Positions 52,147 through 61,730 are shown, numbered from the stretch's first letter. The stretch is 64,000 nt of DNA from Desulfofundulus kuznetsovii DSM 6115 (GCF_000214705.1 NC_015573.1:2549001-2613000), one strand, 5' to 3'. A program made the numbers and translations. The notes: a model not told the origin generated them from the sequence alone.

Positions 52147-54252
52147 TCATGTATACAATTTGTCCCCCGGTGCGGCAACCAGTTTGCTCAGATCGGCCAC
52201 ACCCAGGGCCAGGGTGGCCACTCCCTTGAGCAGGCTGAGACGGTTGTTCCGGATTTTCTCATCATCCACCATGACCATGACGGCATCAAAAAACTGATCT
52301 ACCCCCGGCCGCAAAGAAGCCATGGCCGCCAGCGCCCCCCGGTAATCCCGGGCGGCCAGGTTCCGGGCAACCTCTTCCTGCACCTCTTTTAATTTCTGGT
52401 ACAGGGCTACTTCTGCCGGGTGCACGAGGACAGCCGGGTCCACCGTGGTGGAGCCGTGCCTGCGGGACAAATTATGGGCGCGGGTAAAGGCCGTGAGCAC
52501 CGCTTCAAAATGGGGTTCGTCCCGGAACGCCTCCACAGCCTGGGCGCGCTGCCAGGCGCCGGTGAGATCATCAAAACCAGCCGCCAGCACCGCCTCCACC
52601 GTGTCGTAGGATAACCCCCGGTCGGCAAAAATTCCTTTCAGGCGCTGGGCGAAGAAGTCCATCAGGTGGGATATAACCTGTTCTCTTCTCAGCTTCAATT
52701 CCACCCGCCCGCGGTACTGTTCGTAGGCCTGCTCAATCAAACCGCGCAAGGAAAGCACCAGTTCCCCCTCCAGGCAGATATGGCATATCCCCAGGGCCTG
52801 CCGGCGCAGGCCGTAGGGATCCTGGGAACCGGTGGGCTCGATGCCGGTGGCAAAACAACCAACCAGGGTGTCCATTTTATCGGCCAGGCTCAATATCCGT
52901 CCCGGGGTACTAACCGGCAGCTCATCGCCGGAGAAACGGGGCAGGTAATGCTCGTAAATGGCCCGGGCAACCGCCGGATCCTCCCCGGAAGCCAGGGCGT
53001 ATTCCCGGCCCATGACGCCCTGCAATTCGGGAAATTCGTAGACCATGCTGGTAACCAGGTCGGCCTTGGCCAGGTATGCCGCCCGCAGCACCTGTTCCGT
53101 TTCTTTTTCGCCGGCGGCAAAGACACGGGCCAGGTAACGGGACAGGCCGATAAGGCGTTCCACCTTGTCGTAGACCGTACCCAGACTTTCCTGCCAGACG
53201 ACCTTTTTTAACGCCTCTACCCGTTGGGCCAGGGGTGTGGCCAGATCTTCCTTCCAGAAGAAAGCGGCATCGGCCAGGCGGGCCCGCAGCACCTTTTCAT
53301 TCCCGGCCCGGACGGTATCCAGGTGCTCCTCATTGCCGTTGCTGATGGCAATAAAGCGGGGCAGCAGTTTGCCCCCGGAATCCCGCACGGGAAAATAGCG
53401 CTGGTGTTCCCGCATGGGCGTTACCAGCACCTCGGCCGGCAATTGCAAAAAGCTCTCGTCAAAGCTGCCGCAAAGGGCTAAGGGATATTCCACCAGATTG
53501 GTTACTTCCGTCAGCAGCTCTTCGTCAGGCACCACCTGCCCGCCGGCCCGGGCAGCCAGCTCTTGTACCTGGTTCCAGATCATCTCCCGGCGCCGCTCAG
53601 GATCTACCACTACCCGGCCCCGCTCCATAACCTCGAAATACTTGCTTGCATGGGGGATTTCCAGAAGACCCTGGCTTAAAAAGCGGTGCCCGCAGGTAAT
53701 CCGCCCGGACCGGAGCCCGGCATAGGAGAAATCAATCACCTGATCACCGTAGAGGGCCACCAGCCAGCGAATGGGACGGGCAAAACGCACCTCCAGAGAT
53801 CCCCAGCGCATGGGTTTGGGGAAATGCAAACCGGCAATTAAAGAGGGGCAGAGCCCGGCCAGCACTTCCGTTGCGGGCCGGCCCTCCTGACGCTTCACTG
53901 CAAATACATATTCCACGGGGCCCAGGTTTTTCACCACCAGCTGGGAAACATCCACCCCCTGGCTTTTCGCAAAACCCAGGGCCGCCCGGGTTGGCTCCCC
54001 GGCCGGATTGAAGGCCACTTTAGCTGCCGGCCCTTTTACCTCCTGGATCAGGGATTCCTGCATACCGGCCAGGTTGTGGACGTAGAGGGCCAGGCGCCGG
54101 GGAGTGCCATAGGTCTTAATTTCACCAAAGGGCAGCCGGTTCTCCCGCAACAGGTTCGCTGCCAGTTCCTTCAATTGTTCCAGGGCCGGGTTTAAAAACC
54201 GGGCCGGCATTTCCTCCATACCAATTTCCAGTAAGAAATCCTGGGTATGCAT
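52147..54252 (-). CDS. glyS: Glycyl-tRNA synthetase beta subunit
   Basis: A 701-residue protein: FLLEIGMEEMPARFLNPAL at the N-terminus, FPKPMRWGSLEVRFARPIRW, ALCGSFDESFLQLP, and an HD-like region (YEFPELQGVMGREYAL), ending in an anticodon-binding-type domain. It is the tRNA-recognition partner of GlyQ in the bacterial alpha2beta2 enzyme. glyQ is 39 bp upstream and the T-box leader controls both. Confidence 0.96.
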   Translation of the reverse strand: MHTQDFLLEIGMEEMPARFLNPALEQLKELAANLLRENRLPFGEIKTYGTPRRLALYVHNLAGMQESLIQEVKGPAAKVAFNPAGEPTRAALGFAKSQGVDVSQLVVKNLGPVEYVFAVKRQEGRPATEVLAGLCPSLIAGLHFPKPMRWGSLEVRFARPIRWLVALYGDQVIDFSYAGLRSGRITCGHRFLSQGLLEIPHASKYFEVMERGRVVVDPERRREMIWNQVQELAARAGGQVVPDEELLTEVTNLVEYPLALCGSFDESFLQLPAEVLVTPMREHQRYFPVRDSGGKLLPRFIAISNGNEEHLDTVRAGNEKVLRARLADAAFFWKEDLATPLAQRVEALKKVVWQESLGTVYDKVERLIGLSRYLARVFAAGEKETEQVLRAAYLAKADLVTSMVYEFPELQGVMGREYALASGEDPAVARAIYEHYLPRFSGDELPVSTPGRILSLADKMDTLVGCFATGIEPTGSQDPYGLRRQALGICHICLEGELVLSLRGLIEQAYEQYRGRVELKLRREQVISHLMDFFAQRLKGIFADRGLSYDTVEAVLAAGFDDLTGAWQRAQAVEAFRDEPHFEAVLTAFTRAHNLSRRHGSTTVDPAVLVHPAEVALYQKLKEVQEEVARNLAARDYRGALAAMASLRPGVDQFFDAVMVMVDDEKIRNNRLSLLKGVATLALGVADLSKLVAAPGDKLYT

Positions 54253-54291
54253 GGCTTTCCTCCCTTGATTATTAGTTAATGTTTTTAACGG

Positions 54292-55161
54292 TTATTTCTT
54301 TAAAAGAGGGTAACCCATTTCTTCCCGCTGGGCCACATAGGCCCCGGCACAGGCCCGGGCCAGGCTGCGTACCCGGTGAATGAAGGCAGTGCGTTCGGTA
54401 ACGCTGATGGCGCCCCGGGCATCCAGGAGGTTGAAGGTATGGGAGCATTTGAGCACATAATCGTAGGCCGGCAGGACCAGGCCCTTTTCTACTATGCGCC
54501 GGGCCTCCCTTTCGTATATATCAAATAGCTGAAAAAGCATCTCTGTATCTGCCTCTTCAAAATTGTAACGGGAGTGTTCCACCTCGCCCCGGTGGTGTAC
54601 GTCCCCGTAAGTCAGGCCGTTGACCCATTCGATGTCAAAAACATTATCCTTGCCCTGGATGAACATGGCCAGCCGTTCCAAACCGTAGGTAATCTCCGCC
54701 GAAACGGGGCGGCAGTCCATGCCCCCGCATTGCTGGAAATAGGTGAACTGGGTGATCTCCATACCGTCCAGCCATACCTCCCAACCCAGACCCCAGGCAC
54801 CCAGGGTGGGGGACTCCCAGTTGTCTTCCACAAAGCGGATATCGTGCTCCCGGGGGTTGATCCCTATGGCCGCCAGGCTGTCCAGGTATACCTCCACCAC
54901 ATCATCGGGGGAGGGCTTCAGGATAACCTGGTACTGGTAGTAATGCTGCAACCGGTTGGGATTTTCCCCGTAGCGGCCGTCGGTGGGCCGGCGGGAAGGC
55001 TCCACATAGGCCACCCGCCAGGGTTCGGGCCCTAAAACCCGCAAGAAAGTAGCCGGGTTCATCGTGCCGGCGCCCTTTTCCACATCGTAGGGCTGCTGGA
55101 TAATGCAGTTTTGATCGGCCCAGAAACGGTTTAAAGCCAGGATCAATTCTTGAAAGTTCAT
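54292..55161 (-). CDS. glyQ: Glycyl-tRNA synthetase alpha subunit
   Basis: A 289-residue class II synthetase catalytic subunit: [18 protein letters not shown], the [19 protein letters not shown] active-site block, [17 protein letters not shown] and [13 protein letters not shown]. It activates glycine. It is the first gene after the T-box leader, and its length is normal for the family. Confidence 0.96.
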   Translation of the reverse strand: MNFQELILALNRFWADQNCIIQQPYDVEKGAGTMNPATFLRVLGPEPWRVAYVEPSRRPTDGRYGENPNRLQHYYQYQVILKPSPDDVVEVYLDSLAAIGINPREHDIRFVEDNWESPTLGAWGLGWEVWLDGMEITQFTYFQQCGGMDCRPVSAEITYGLERLAMFIQGKDNVFDIEWVNGLTYGDVHHRGEVEHSRYNFEEADTEMLFQLFDIYEREARRIVEKGLVLPAYDYVLKCSHTFNLLDARGAISVTERTAFIHRVRSLARACAGAYVAQREEMGYPLLKK

Positions 55162-55194
55162 GCATACATTCCTCCCTGAATTACTATAAAAATT

Positions 55195-55440
55195 TAAACC
55201 TCCCGCCCGGGCAAACTAGGCCAGGGACGGGAGGCACTTCCCGCGGTTCCACCCTGTTTGGCCGCCACAAAAGCGGCCCCCTCCTTTGGTGCAGGCTTTA
55301 CTCACCGCCACCTGACACGGCGGCTTTCCTCCTGCCGCTCGGGAACCCCCTTCACACGGGTTCGTTTTACCGGGCTTCCACCTCTTCCCGGCTCTCTGTA
55401 AAAACTCCCCCGGCTACTCTTTCCCTCATCGCCGGATATT
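55195..55440 (-). promoter_or_regulatory. T-box riboswitch leader of glyQS
   Basis: On the minus strand the leader contains GATGAGGGAAAGAGTAG (base of stem I), an AG-bulge region (AGAGAGCCGGGAAGAGG), the invariant antiterminator sequence GGTGGAACCGCGGG, and then a terminator stem CCTCCCG...CGGGAGG followed by TTTAAATTTTT. It senses uncharged tRNA-Gly and lets transcription proceed into glyQ and glyS. I could not assign the specifier codon with confidence; GGG is one candidate, after GTGTGAA. Confidence 0.92.
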
Positions 55441-55567
55441 CTGTTGAACAATGTTAATTTACCAAATTGGCGGAGCAAAGTCAACGGGGACGCTTTTCCC
55501 CGGTGCACCATTCCCCGCGGCCGGTTCCTCCTCCAACGGGAAGGCCAGAATCTCTTCAGGCCTCCCC

Positions 55568-56014
55568 TTACGTAGGGCCCGCCGGTTCTACGTATTGTTC
55601 ACCCTGACCCTCATTTTGCTGATCTCCCCGGCCGGGCCGTTCAATTTCCAGGGTATAATTTTTGGCCATGGCCGTAACTGCACCCAGGGCTCCCAAAACA
55701 GCCAGCTGGCTGCTGGCCAGGGTCCCCACCAGACCCAGAGCCCCCAGGGAAGCCGGTAGTTCCATGACCGTCCTTTCCCCCTGTTTTATCTTGATTTTAG
55801 TTTCCTGGCTCCGGTGAAAAAAATCCTTCAAGTGCTCCAAAAATTCCTGTCCCCGGTCCTGGAGCTTTTCGGTAATGTTTTTCCTCTCTTCTTCCAGGCG
55901 AATGAGAGCCTGTACCACATCGCCCCCGGCTGCATCCAGTGCCTCCTTGGCCTCCTTGTAACCCACCCCCAGCCGGGACCTGATTAGATCAATTTTTTCC
56001 AGCTCGCTGTTCAT
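55568..56014 (-). CDS. DUF4342 protein with N-terminal UBA-like fold
   Basis: About 148 residues. The first 45 (LEKIDLIRSRLGVGYKEAKE, then DAAGGDVVQALIRLEEE) form a UBA-like three-helix domain like that of EF-Ts. The DUF4342 part (VMELPASLGALGLVGTLASS region) is hydrophobic and may touch the membrane. ATG 56014 is preferred over 56038, as GGAGGA precedes it. It lies between recO and the glyQS leader. Function unknown. Confidence 0.75.
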   Translation of the reverse strand: MNSELEKIDLIRSRLGVGYKEAKEALDAAGGDVVQALIRLEEERKNITEKLQDRGQEFLEHLKDFFHRSQETKIKIKQGERTVMELPASLGALGLVGTLASSQLAVLGALGAVTAMAKNYTLEIERPGRGDQQNEGQGEQYVEPAGPT

Positions 56015-56075
56015 GTACAGCCATCCTCCCTGATTCATTTATTATTAACCATATTTAACCCGGGAGTCCGGCTAT

Positions 56076-56822
56076 TTATACATGTTCCAGCAGTTCCAGA
56101 AATCGCGTGGATTTTATGCGCCGGTCCAGATGGTACTCCATGTGGCGGCGAAGCACTTCCTTCAACTCCCTGCGGGCAATCTTCCCCACCTGCAGCTGGT
56201 CGAGCCTGCCTGGATCCCAGCGCAAAAGAAGCCTCAGCAGTTCCACCGTACCCCGGTGACAGGGCAGGCCACCCTCAGCCCTCTCAGCACATGAGGCACA
56301 GAGCACACCCCCTGCACCGGCATGAAAAACCACTTCGCCGGCACTAATAGGACCCCGGCACAGGACACACCTCTCCAGGCAGGGCCGGTAACCCAGAATG
56401 GACAGCAGTTTTATTTCAAAGGCCCGGGCCAACAACTCGCCGTCTCCGCTGCCCAGGGCACGCAGTGTTCCCAGCAGCAGCCCAAAAACCGCCTCGCTGG
56501 GCTCTTCTTCGGCGGTCATACCGTCCACCAGCTCGGCCAGATAAACGGCATAGCCCAGTTTATCCAGCCGGCAACGCAGTTCCGGAAACATCTCTAAAAG
56601 CTCGCACTGGCTCACCGCATCCAGACCGTTGCCCCGGCGGAGGAGAAACTGGGAATGGGAAAAGGGCTGCACGGCCCCCCGCTTACGGCTGGTAGGCTTG
56701 CACGCCCCGTAGGCCATCACCCGGATTTTTCCCTTCTCCCGGGAGAACAACGTTAATAACTGGTCGGCCTCCTGGATGTTTACGGATTTCAGAACCACGG
56801 CCCTGACCTTATATAACTTCAC
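56076..56822 (-). CDS. recO: DNA repair protein RecO
   Basis: A 248-residue protein. The N-terminal OB fold (VRAVVLKSVNIQEADQLLTLF, in part) is followed by a helical domain with a four-cysteine zinc site (CLERCVLCRGP and LCASC). It loads RecA with RecR and anneals strands. recO upstream of glyQS is the Bacillus gene order. Confidence 0.94.
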   Translation of the reverse strand: MKLYKVRAVVLKSVNIQEADQLLTLFSREKGKIRVMAYGACKPTSRKRGAVQPFSHSQFLLRRGNGLDAVSQCELLEMFPELRCRLDKLGYAVYLAELVDGMTAEEEPSEAVFGLLLGTLRALGSGDGELLARAFEIKLLSILGYRPCLERCVLCRGPISAGEVVFHAGAGGVLCASCAERAEGGLPCHRGTVELLRLLLRWDPGRLDQLQVGKIARRELKEVLRRHMEYHLDRRIKSTRFLELLEHV

Positions 56823-56972
56823 CTGGGCCTTGCACCCCCGAATGTCTGGAAAGACAAAATTCGTGTGTACAATCCAAACAATATAATGAAAGTCTTCCCG
56901 TGGTTTACCATATATTTTACTGTATCACCTGCAACCTGACCAGGGTGCCCCAGCCGCCCGGGGGGTGGAAAT

Positions 56973-57722
56973 ATTAAGTTCATTGTTCTGCCCGCACAAA
57001 AAATTAAAATTGTGCTGGTCGCCGCCATGGTTTTGTTCATTCTCTGGCTGGGTTTGCGCGCTATCGTCAATGCCCGCCACCAGGCATCCATCAGCGCTCT
57101 TTCCCGGGCCTTAGCCGGCCGGGTGATCGTAGTCGATCCGGGGCACGGGGGTGTGGACCCCGGAGTGGTGGGGAAAAACAACGTGCTGGAAAAGGACCTG
57201 GTCCTGGCCGTAGGGCAAAAGCTGGCCCTTTATTTGCGCCAGGGCGGAGCCAGGGTAATCATGACCCGGGAAGGGGACCACGACCTGGCCGACCCGGAGC
57301 TCACCGGCCTGTATAAACGGAAGCGCCAGGATCTCGCCCGCCGGGTGGCCCTGGCCAATAGTTTACCGGCCCATGCCATGGTAAGCATCCACATCAACAG
57401 TTTTGGCAATCCGTCCCAGTGTGGGGCACAAACTTTTGCCAAACCCAGTTCGCAGGAGAGCGGAGCTTTGGCCAGGACCATACAGCATGAACTCAACCGC
57501 CTGCTGAAAATCAACCATCGGGTACCCTTACACGGGGATTATTACATTCTCCGCCATTCCCGGGTGCCCACGGTGATTGTAGAAATTGGTTTTATTACCA
57601 ACCCCAGGGAATACCGTCTGTTGCAGGATCCCTTTTACCAGAGCAAGGTGGCCTGGTGCCTTTATGCCGGCATCGCCAGATATTTTGCCGGAGAGGGAAA
57701 AGTCCCCCCTCAACCCAGATAA
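56973..57722 (+). CDS. cwlD: Germination-type N-acetylmuramoyl-L-alanine amidase CwlD
   Basis: About 249 residues. One N-terminal membrane anchor (IVLVAAMVLFILWLG), then an amidase_3 domain: the zinc ligands are in VVDPGHGGVDPGVVG, LEKDLVLAVG and MVSIHINSF, and IVEIGFITNPREYRLL closes the fold. CwlD makes muramic-delta-lactam in spore cortex. GTG 57012 has no ribosome site; GGGGGGTGG precedes an in-frame ATT at 56973, which adds KFIVLPAQKIK and is a possible start. Confidence 0.88.
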   Translation: MKFIVLPAQKIKIVLVAAMVLFILWLGLRAIVNARHQASISALSRALAGRVIVVDPGHGGVDPGVVGKNNVLEKDLVLAVGQKLALYLRQGGARVIMTREGDHDLADPELTGLYKRKRQDLARRVALANSLPAHAMVSIHINSFGNPSQCGAQTFAKPSSQESGALARTIQHELNRLLKINHRVPLHGDYYILRHSRVPTVIVEIGFITNPREYRLLQDPFYQSKVAWCLYAGIARYFAGEGKVPPQPR

Positions 57723-57758
57723 GAGGGAAAAGTATCATTTCCTAAAGGGGGTAAGGGC

Positions 57759-58655
57759 ATGACAGCCAGCCGCATCACCAACATCTGGAGCAAAGTCCAC
57801 TACAACCCCAACCGCCCCGTCTCCCGGGTAGTAGTTGAATCCACCACCTCTTTTCAGTTCGATGCAAAAGAAAGTCCTTCAGGCATCACCCTCATTGCCC
57901 GGGGAGCCCGGGCCAATATGTATTGCGAAACAATTGAAGTGTATGACGGGTTGATTGAATGGATCAGGGTTAGAGAGCAACCGCAGGGCGTGATCTTTGA
58001 AATCAAGACCAACCACCCTTCCCCCTGGCAAATAGCAAGTGAACCGGGCATACCTTACCGTACAGTAATCAACTTTGTCCGGGACCACCTTTTTAATCTT
58101 TTTTCTTCAAAGGTATTTGTTATTGACGCGGGCCACGGGGGTAATGATCCGGGAGGAAGGGGACCCGTCGATCTCCTGGAGAAAAACGTTACCATGGCCA
58201 TGGCCACCGCCTTGCAAGACCTGCTCAAACCCCTGAAAAGTCAAATTTACCTCACCCGCGCCGGGGATTATCCCCTTTCCCAGTGGATGCGCTGCAACCT
58301 CGCCCTAAAAATGAACGCGGATGTGTTTATCAGCTTTCATACCTACCACAGTACGGACACTTCCATTCAAGGGACGGCGGTAAAATACAACCCCAGGGCA
58401 CCGGGGTGCGATTATCTCGCCCGGTTTACCCTGGAAGAAATAGTGCGCAAAATCAAACGCCCCTCGCGGGGGGTAGAGCCGGACCAGCAGCTGCACCATT
58501 TAGGTTTCATCCCCGGCCTTACGGTAGAACCGGTGGCCATTTCCAACTGGGTCGAGGAAGGTCTTTTGCGCAACCCCACCCTGTATAAAAAAATTGCCCA
58601 GGGAATCTTTAACGGCCTTTTGCGGTTTTGGGGGGAGAAAAAAGGGGAAAAATAA
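57759..58655 (+). CDS. Second N-acetylmuramoyl-L-alanine amidase with N-terminal AMIN-like domain
   Basis: A 298-residue protein. Residues 1-120 are beta-rich and resemble an AMIN-type domain (NRPVSRVVVESTTSFQF). The amidase_3 domain follows: VFVIDAGHGGNDPGGRG, LLEKNVTMAMATAL, ADVFISFHTYHS. There is no signal peptide or membrane span, so it may act in the mother cell or be released on lysis. It starts 36 bp after cwlD, with AAAGGGGG upstream. Confidence 0.8.
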   Translation: MTASRITNIWSKVHYNPNRPVSRVVVESTTSFQFDAKESPSGITLIARGARANMYCETIEVYDGLIEWIRVREQPQGVIFEIKTNHPSPWQIASEPGIPYRTVINFVRDHLFNLFSSKVFVIDAGHGGNDPGGRGPVDLLEKNVTMAMATALQDLLKPLKSQIYLTRAGDYPLSQWMRCNLALKMNADVFISFHTYHSTDTSIQGTAVKYNPRAPGCDYLARFTLEEIVRKIKRPSRGVEPDQQLHHLGFIPGLTVEPVAISNWVEEGLLRNPTLYKKIAQGIFNGLLRFWGEKKGEK

Positions 58656-58687
58656 ACAACGACTCTTTTACCTGCCCGGTGATATGC

Positions 58688-59599
58688 ATGCGTCGATCAA
58701 TCTGCTTGCTCATCTTATGTTGCCTTTTGCTTTGCCGGCCTGCCAGTGCTCCGGCCCTGGCCAGGGCACATCAATGCGGCGGTAACGAACAGCCCCGGCT
58801 GACGACTCCTTTCCATCAGGGACGGGATATCGCCAACCTGCAGCAATGCCTGTCTTCCCTGGGTTACTTTAGGGGCCCGGTTAATGGCCTGTATAATGAA
58901 TCCACCATCCAGGCCGTGGAACGTTTCCAGAAGGATCATGGCCTTCGACCCACCGGCGTGGCGGACGTGTCCACCTGGCAAACCATTAGCCAGGCCATGT
59001 TGTCCAAGCCGGAACAGGGGGCAACCCCCTCCCCCGGGCATGATCTTTTTATCCTGGTTGATACCCGGTCCCTGACCATGACCGTTTTTTCCCGGGGACA
59101 ACCCATCAGGCAATACCCGGTAGCCCTGGGCAAACCGGGCTCGGAAACCCCTTTAGGCCTCTGGAAAGTTATAGACAAATCGGACGAATACGTCCCCGGT
59201 ATGGGCCCCCGCTGGATGGGACTGAACATCCCCAAGGGCACCTATGGCATCCACGGTACGGACAGCCCCTGGTCCATTGGGACTTTTGCCAGTGCCGGTT
59301 GTGTGCGTATGCATAACGCCCACGTGGTGGAACTCTATGATTGGGTTTCCGAGGGCACGCCGGTACTGGTCCTGGGCAATCCCTTTTTGCCGCAGTATCC
59401 CGTACTCTACCAGGGAAGCTGCGGCACGGCAGTGCAGGATGTCCAGCGCACTCTAAAGCGGCTGGGTTATTACAACCAAAAGCTCGACGGCATCTTTGGC
59501 CCTCAGACGGCTGAAGCCGTAGTTTTCTTTCGTAAAAAACACGACCTGGAAGAAAAACCCGTGGTGGATGAGGAACTCTGGCGTTTGCTGGGATTTTAA
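58688..59599 (+). CDS. L,D-transpeptidase with two peptidoglycan-binding domains
   Basis: About 303 residues. Signal peptide (MRRSICLLILCCLLLCRP...), a PG-binding domain (LQQCLSSLGYFRGPVNGLYN), a YkuD catalytic domain (YGIHGTDSPWSIGTFASAG with the active CVRMHN), and a second PG-binding domain (VQRTLKRLGYYNQKLDGIFG). It makes 3-3 cross-links in cell wall. The frame opens at 58628 as TTG, but those codons overlap the previous gene; ATG 58688 begins the signal peptide. Confidence 0.88.
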   Translation: MRRSICLLILCCLLLCRPASAPALARAHQCGGNEQPRLTTPFHQGRDIANLQQCLSSLGYFRGPVNGLYNESTIQAVERFQKDHGLRPTGVADVSTWQTISQAMLSKPEQGATPSPGHDLFILVDTRSLTMTVFSRGQPIRQYPVALGKPGSETPLGLWKVIDKSDEYVPGMGPRWMGLNIPKGTYGIHGTDSPWSIGTFASAGCVRMHNAHVVELYDWVSEGTPVLVLGNPFLPQYPVLYQGSCGTAVQDVQRTLKRLGYYNQKLDGIFGPQTAEAVVFFRKKHDLEEKPVVDEELWRLLGF

Positions 59600-59618
59600 G
59601 GAAGGCAGGTGAGGAATA

Positions 59619-60485
59619 ATCGACCGGGTGCTTCTGATTGCCGTTCTAACGGCAATTATTCATTTAACTGATACATTAGTTTACGCCGTACGCCTTTCAG
59701 GGGTGACCACGCGCCGGCTGGCCACTGCCTTTTCCTTGTTTCAAATCATTTCCTTACTGGCCAGCACAGCCAACCTTATTCAGGCTCCCCTGTTATCATC
59801 CGTGGTGGAGAAAACCATCAATACCGGCCTCAAAATTGCTTCCGGTTCTTTGCTCGAGTCACCTTTGTATCACCACCAGCTCACCCAGCTAAGCATGGAT
59901 ATACGCCTGGTTATTTTTTCCGCCACCGTCGGTACAGTGGTGGGAGTGCTGCTTACTCCGGCCTTTAATTATGTTTTTACCCGGGTGATTTTTCTCTTTG
60001 AAGAAGCCGGTTCTATTCCCCGCCTGATTGTAATCCTCCTTTCGCCGCACCTTTTGGTCAGGATCCTGCGCAAAAGACCCGGGTACCTCAGCGCCCTGAG
60101 AGCATCCTTGCCGGGGCGCCCTAAAAACATCCCTTTAGCTTTTTTAATCGCCAATACCATGGTCATCGGCATCTGGACCACGGGGGTGTTATCGGCCCTG
60201 TATGCCGGTGCGCTATTGCCCGAATACCGTTCAACGGCCAGCCTTCTTTCAGGCGTGGTGAACGGCATGGCCACCATTCTTTCGGCCATGATCGTGGACC
60301 CCACCGCCGCCATGATTACCGACCAGGCCCTGCGGGGAACCAGGGATCAAAGGGATGTCCGGCAAATGGTTTATTACCTGTGTTTAACCAGGGTGCTGGG
60401 GACTATTCTGGCCCAGGCCTTTTTTCTACCGGCCGCCTACCTGATCAAGGATGTGGCCCTGATCATTGCCGTTCCGGATCGTTAA
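59619..60485 (+). CDS. amj: Lipid II flippase Amj
   Basis: About 288 residues with eight or so spans. LTAIIHLTDTLVYAVRLSGV and FQIISLLASTANLIQAPLL match the Amj (YdaH, DUF2837) family, the second lipid II flippase of Bacillus. It moves the wall precursor outward. AGGTGAGG is followed by ATA/ATC (59616/59619) in frame and only later by GTG 59628; Bacillus Amj begins MID as I recall, which would suit ATC-GAC here. It follows the transpeptidase by 20-30 bp. Confidence 0.85.
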   Translation: MDRVLLIAVLTAIIHLTDTLVYAVRLSGVTTRRLATAFSLFQIISLLASTANLIQAPLLSSVVEKTINTGLKIASGSLLESPLYHHQLTQLSMDIRLVIFSATVGTVVGVLLTPAFNYVFTRVIFLFEEAGSIPRLIVILLSPHLLVRILRKRPGYLSALRASLPGRPKNIPLAFLIANTMVIGIWTTGVLSALYAGALLPEYRSTASLLSGVVNGMATILSAMIVDPTAAMITDQALRGTRDQRDVRQMVYYLCLTRVLGTILAQAFFLPAAYLIKDVALIIAVPDR

Positions 60486-60590
60486 AAAATGGGAGAGAGA
60501 GGGACAGGCACATAATTTACCCTCAGGTATAACCTGATATTAGCTCCTAACATGCCCGGGCAAATACCAGGAGCACGGCGAAAGGTGATG

Positions 60591-61250
60591 ATGTGTATGC
60601 CCTGCTATACCATCCCCATTCGAACCCATGTAATTACCGAGCAGGATAACATCATCGAGCTGGCCAAACGTTACACCGAAGGGGTGGTGGAGCCGGGGGA
60701 TATCATTGCCATTGCCGAGAGTGTGGTAGCCATTACCCAGAAAAGAGCTATCTTACCCGAGGAAGTTCAGCCGGGCTTATTGGCCCGCTTTCTGTGCCGC
60801 TTCCCCGGCAAACACGGCAGCCTGGCTACCCCACCGGCCATGGAACTGGCCATCAGGGAAGTGGGCACCGTTCGAATTCTCCTGGGTTGCGTGGCCGCAG
60901 CCCTGGGTCGGCTCATAGGCAGGCGCGGCTTTTTCTACCTGGTGGCCGGCCGGGAACTGGCTTTTATCGATGATATTGCCGGCACCATGTGGCCCTACGA
61001 AAGGCATATCATTCTCGGCCCCCACAAACCGGATAAGATTGTGGCCGCCATCAAGGAAGATACCGGTGCCGAGGTGGTTATTGCCGACGTCAACGATATC
61101 AAATGCGTGGATATACTGGCTGCAACCAGCCCCGCCAGCGTCAAAATAGCCAAAGAAGCGCTGGTAGACAACCCCTTTGGCAACGACGACCAGCAAACAC
61201 CCATTGTGGTCATCAAGGTTAAAAAGGAGGCGCAAGACAGAGCAGCCTGA
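60591..61250 (+). CDS. CofE-like (coenzyme F420-0:L-glutamate ligase family) protein
   Basis: About 219 residues. The N-terminus YTIPIRTHVITEQDNIIEL and VEPGDIIAIAESVVAITQKR resemble the F420-0 glutamyl ligase fold, followed by GRRGFFYLVAGRELAFIDDI and VVIADVNDIKC. Firmicutes carry distant members of this family without making F420, so ligase function on another acceptor is possible. AAAGGTG lies before ATG 60591 (60588 and 60597 are alternatives). It ends a few bases before the arginine decarboxylase gene and is probably co-expressed. Confidence 0.7.
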   Translation: MCMPCYTIPIRTHVITEQDNIIELAKRYTEGVVEPGDIIAIAESVVAITQKRAILPEEVQPGLLARFLCRFPGKHGSLATPPAMELAIREVGTVRILLGCVAAALGRLIGRRGFFYLVAGRELAFIDDIAGTMWPYERHIILGPHKPDKIVAAIKEDTGAEVVIADVNDIKCVDILAATSPASVKIAKEALVDNPFGNDDQQTPIVVIKVKKEAQDRAA

Positions 61251-61271
61251 CCGATGATAGGAGGGAACACC

Positions 61272-61730
61272 TTGCTACCGACACCAACCAGATTTACCCT
61301 GGTGGCAGGAGCCGGCGAAGGGCAGACGCCGTTAAACGCCTTCGACCGGGCACTGCTGGAAGCCCGGGCGGGAAACGTAAACCTGATCCGGGTAAGCAGC
61401 ATCCTGCCGCCCGGTGCCGAATATGTGGAAGAATTATCCCTGCCCCCGGGGGCACTGGTACCAGTAGCCTACGGTGCAACCACCTCCACCACCCCCGGAG
61501 ACAGAATTGCCGCCGCCGTGGCCGTGGGCATCCCCGGGGAAGGTTTTGGCGTAATTATGGAGTATTCGGGCCACACCTCCCGCCAGGAAGCGGAAAGGAT
61601 CATCCGGCAAATGGTGGAGGAAGCTTTTGCCACGCGCAGGCTGGAACTGAAAAAGTATATGGTCAAGTCCGTGGAACATCAGGTAGTCAGGACCGGGGCA
61701 GTTTTTGCCGGCATACTACTGTGGTACTGA
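61272..61730 (+). CDS. Pyruvoyl-dependent arginine decarboxylase
   Basis: A 152-residue protein. NLIRVSSILPPGAEY contains the Ser-Ser self-cleavage site that creates the pyruvoyl group; VPVAYGATTSTTPGDRIAAA and GVIMEYSGHTS are further family blocks. It converts arginine to agmatine, the first step to polyamines. TTG 61272, 8 nt after TAGGAGGG, is the probable start; the frame opens at ATG 61254, which has no ribosome site. No agmatinase gene is nearby. Confidence 0.88.
   Translation: MLPTPTRFTLVAGAGEGQTPLNAFDRALLEARAGNVNLIRVSSILPPGAEYVEELSLPPGALVPVAYGATTSTTPGDRIAAAVAVGIPGEGFGVIMEYSGHTSRQEAERIIRQMVEEAFATRRLELKKYMVKSVEHQVVRTGAVFAGILLWY

Noticed and set aside
55302..55511. Minus-strand 69-residue frame in the glyQS leader
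   Set aside because: It lies inside the T-box riboswitch, whose conserved sequence explains the region.
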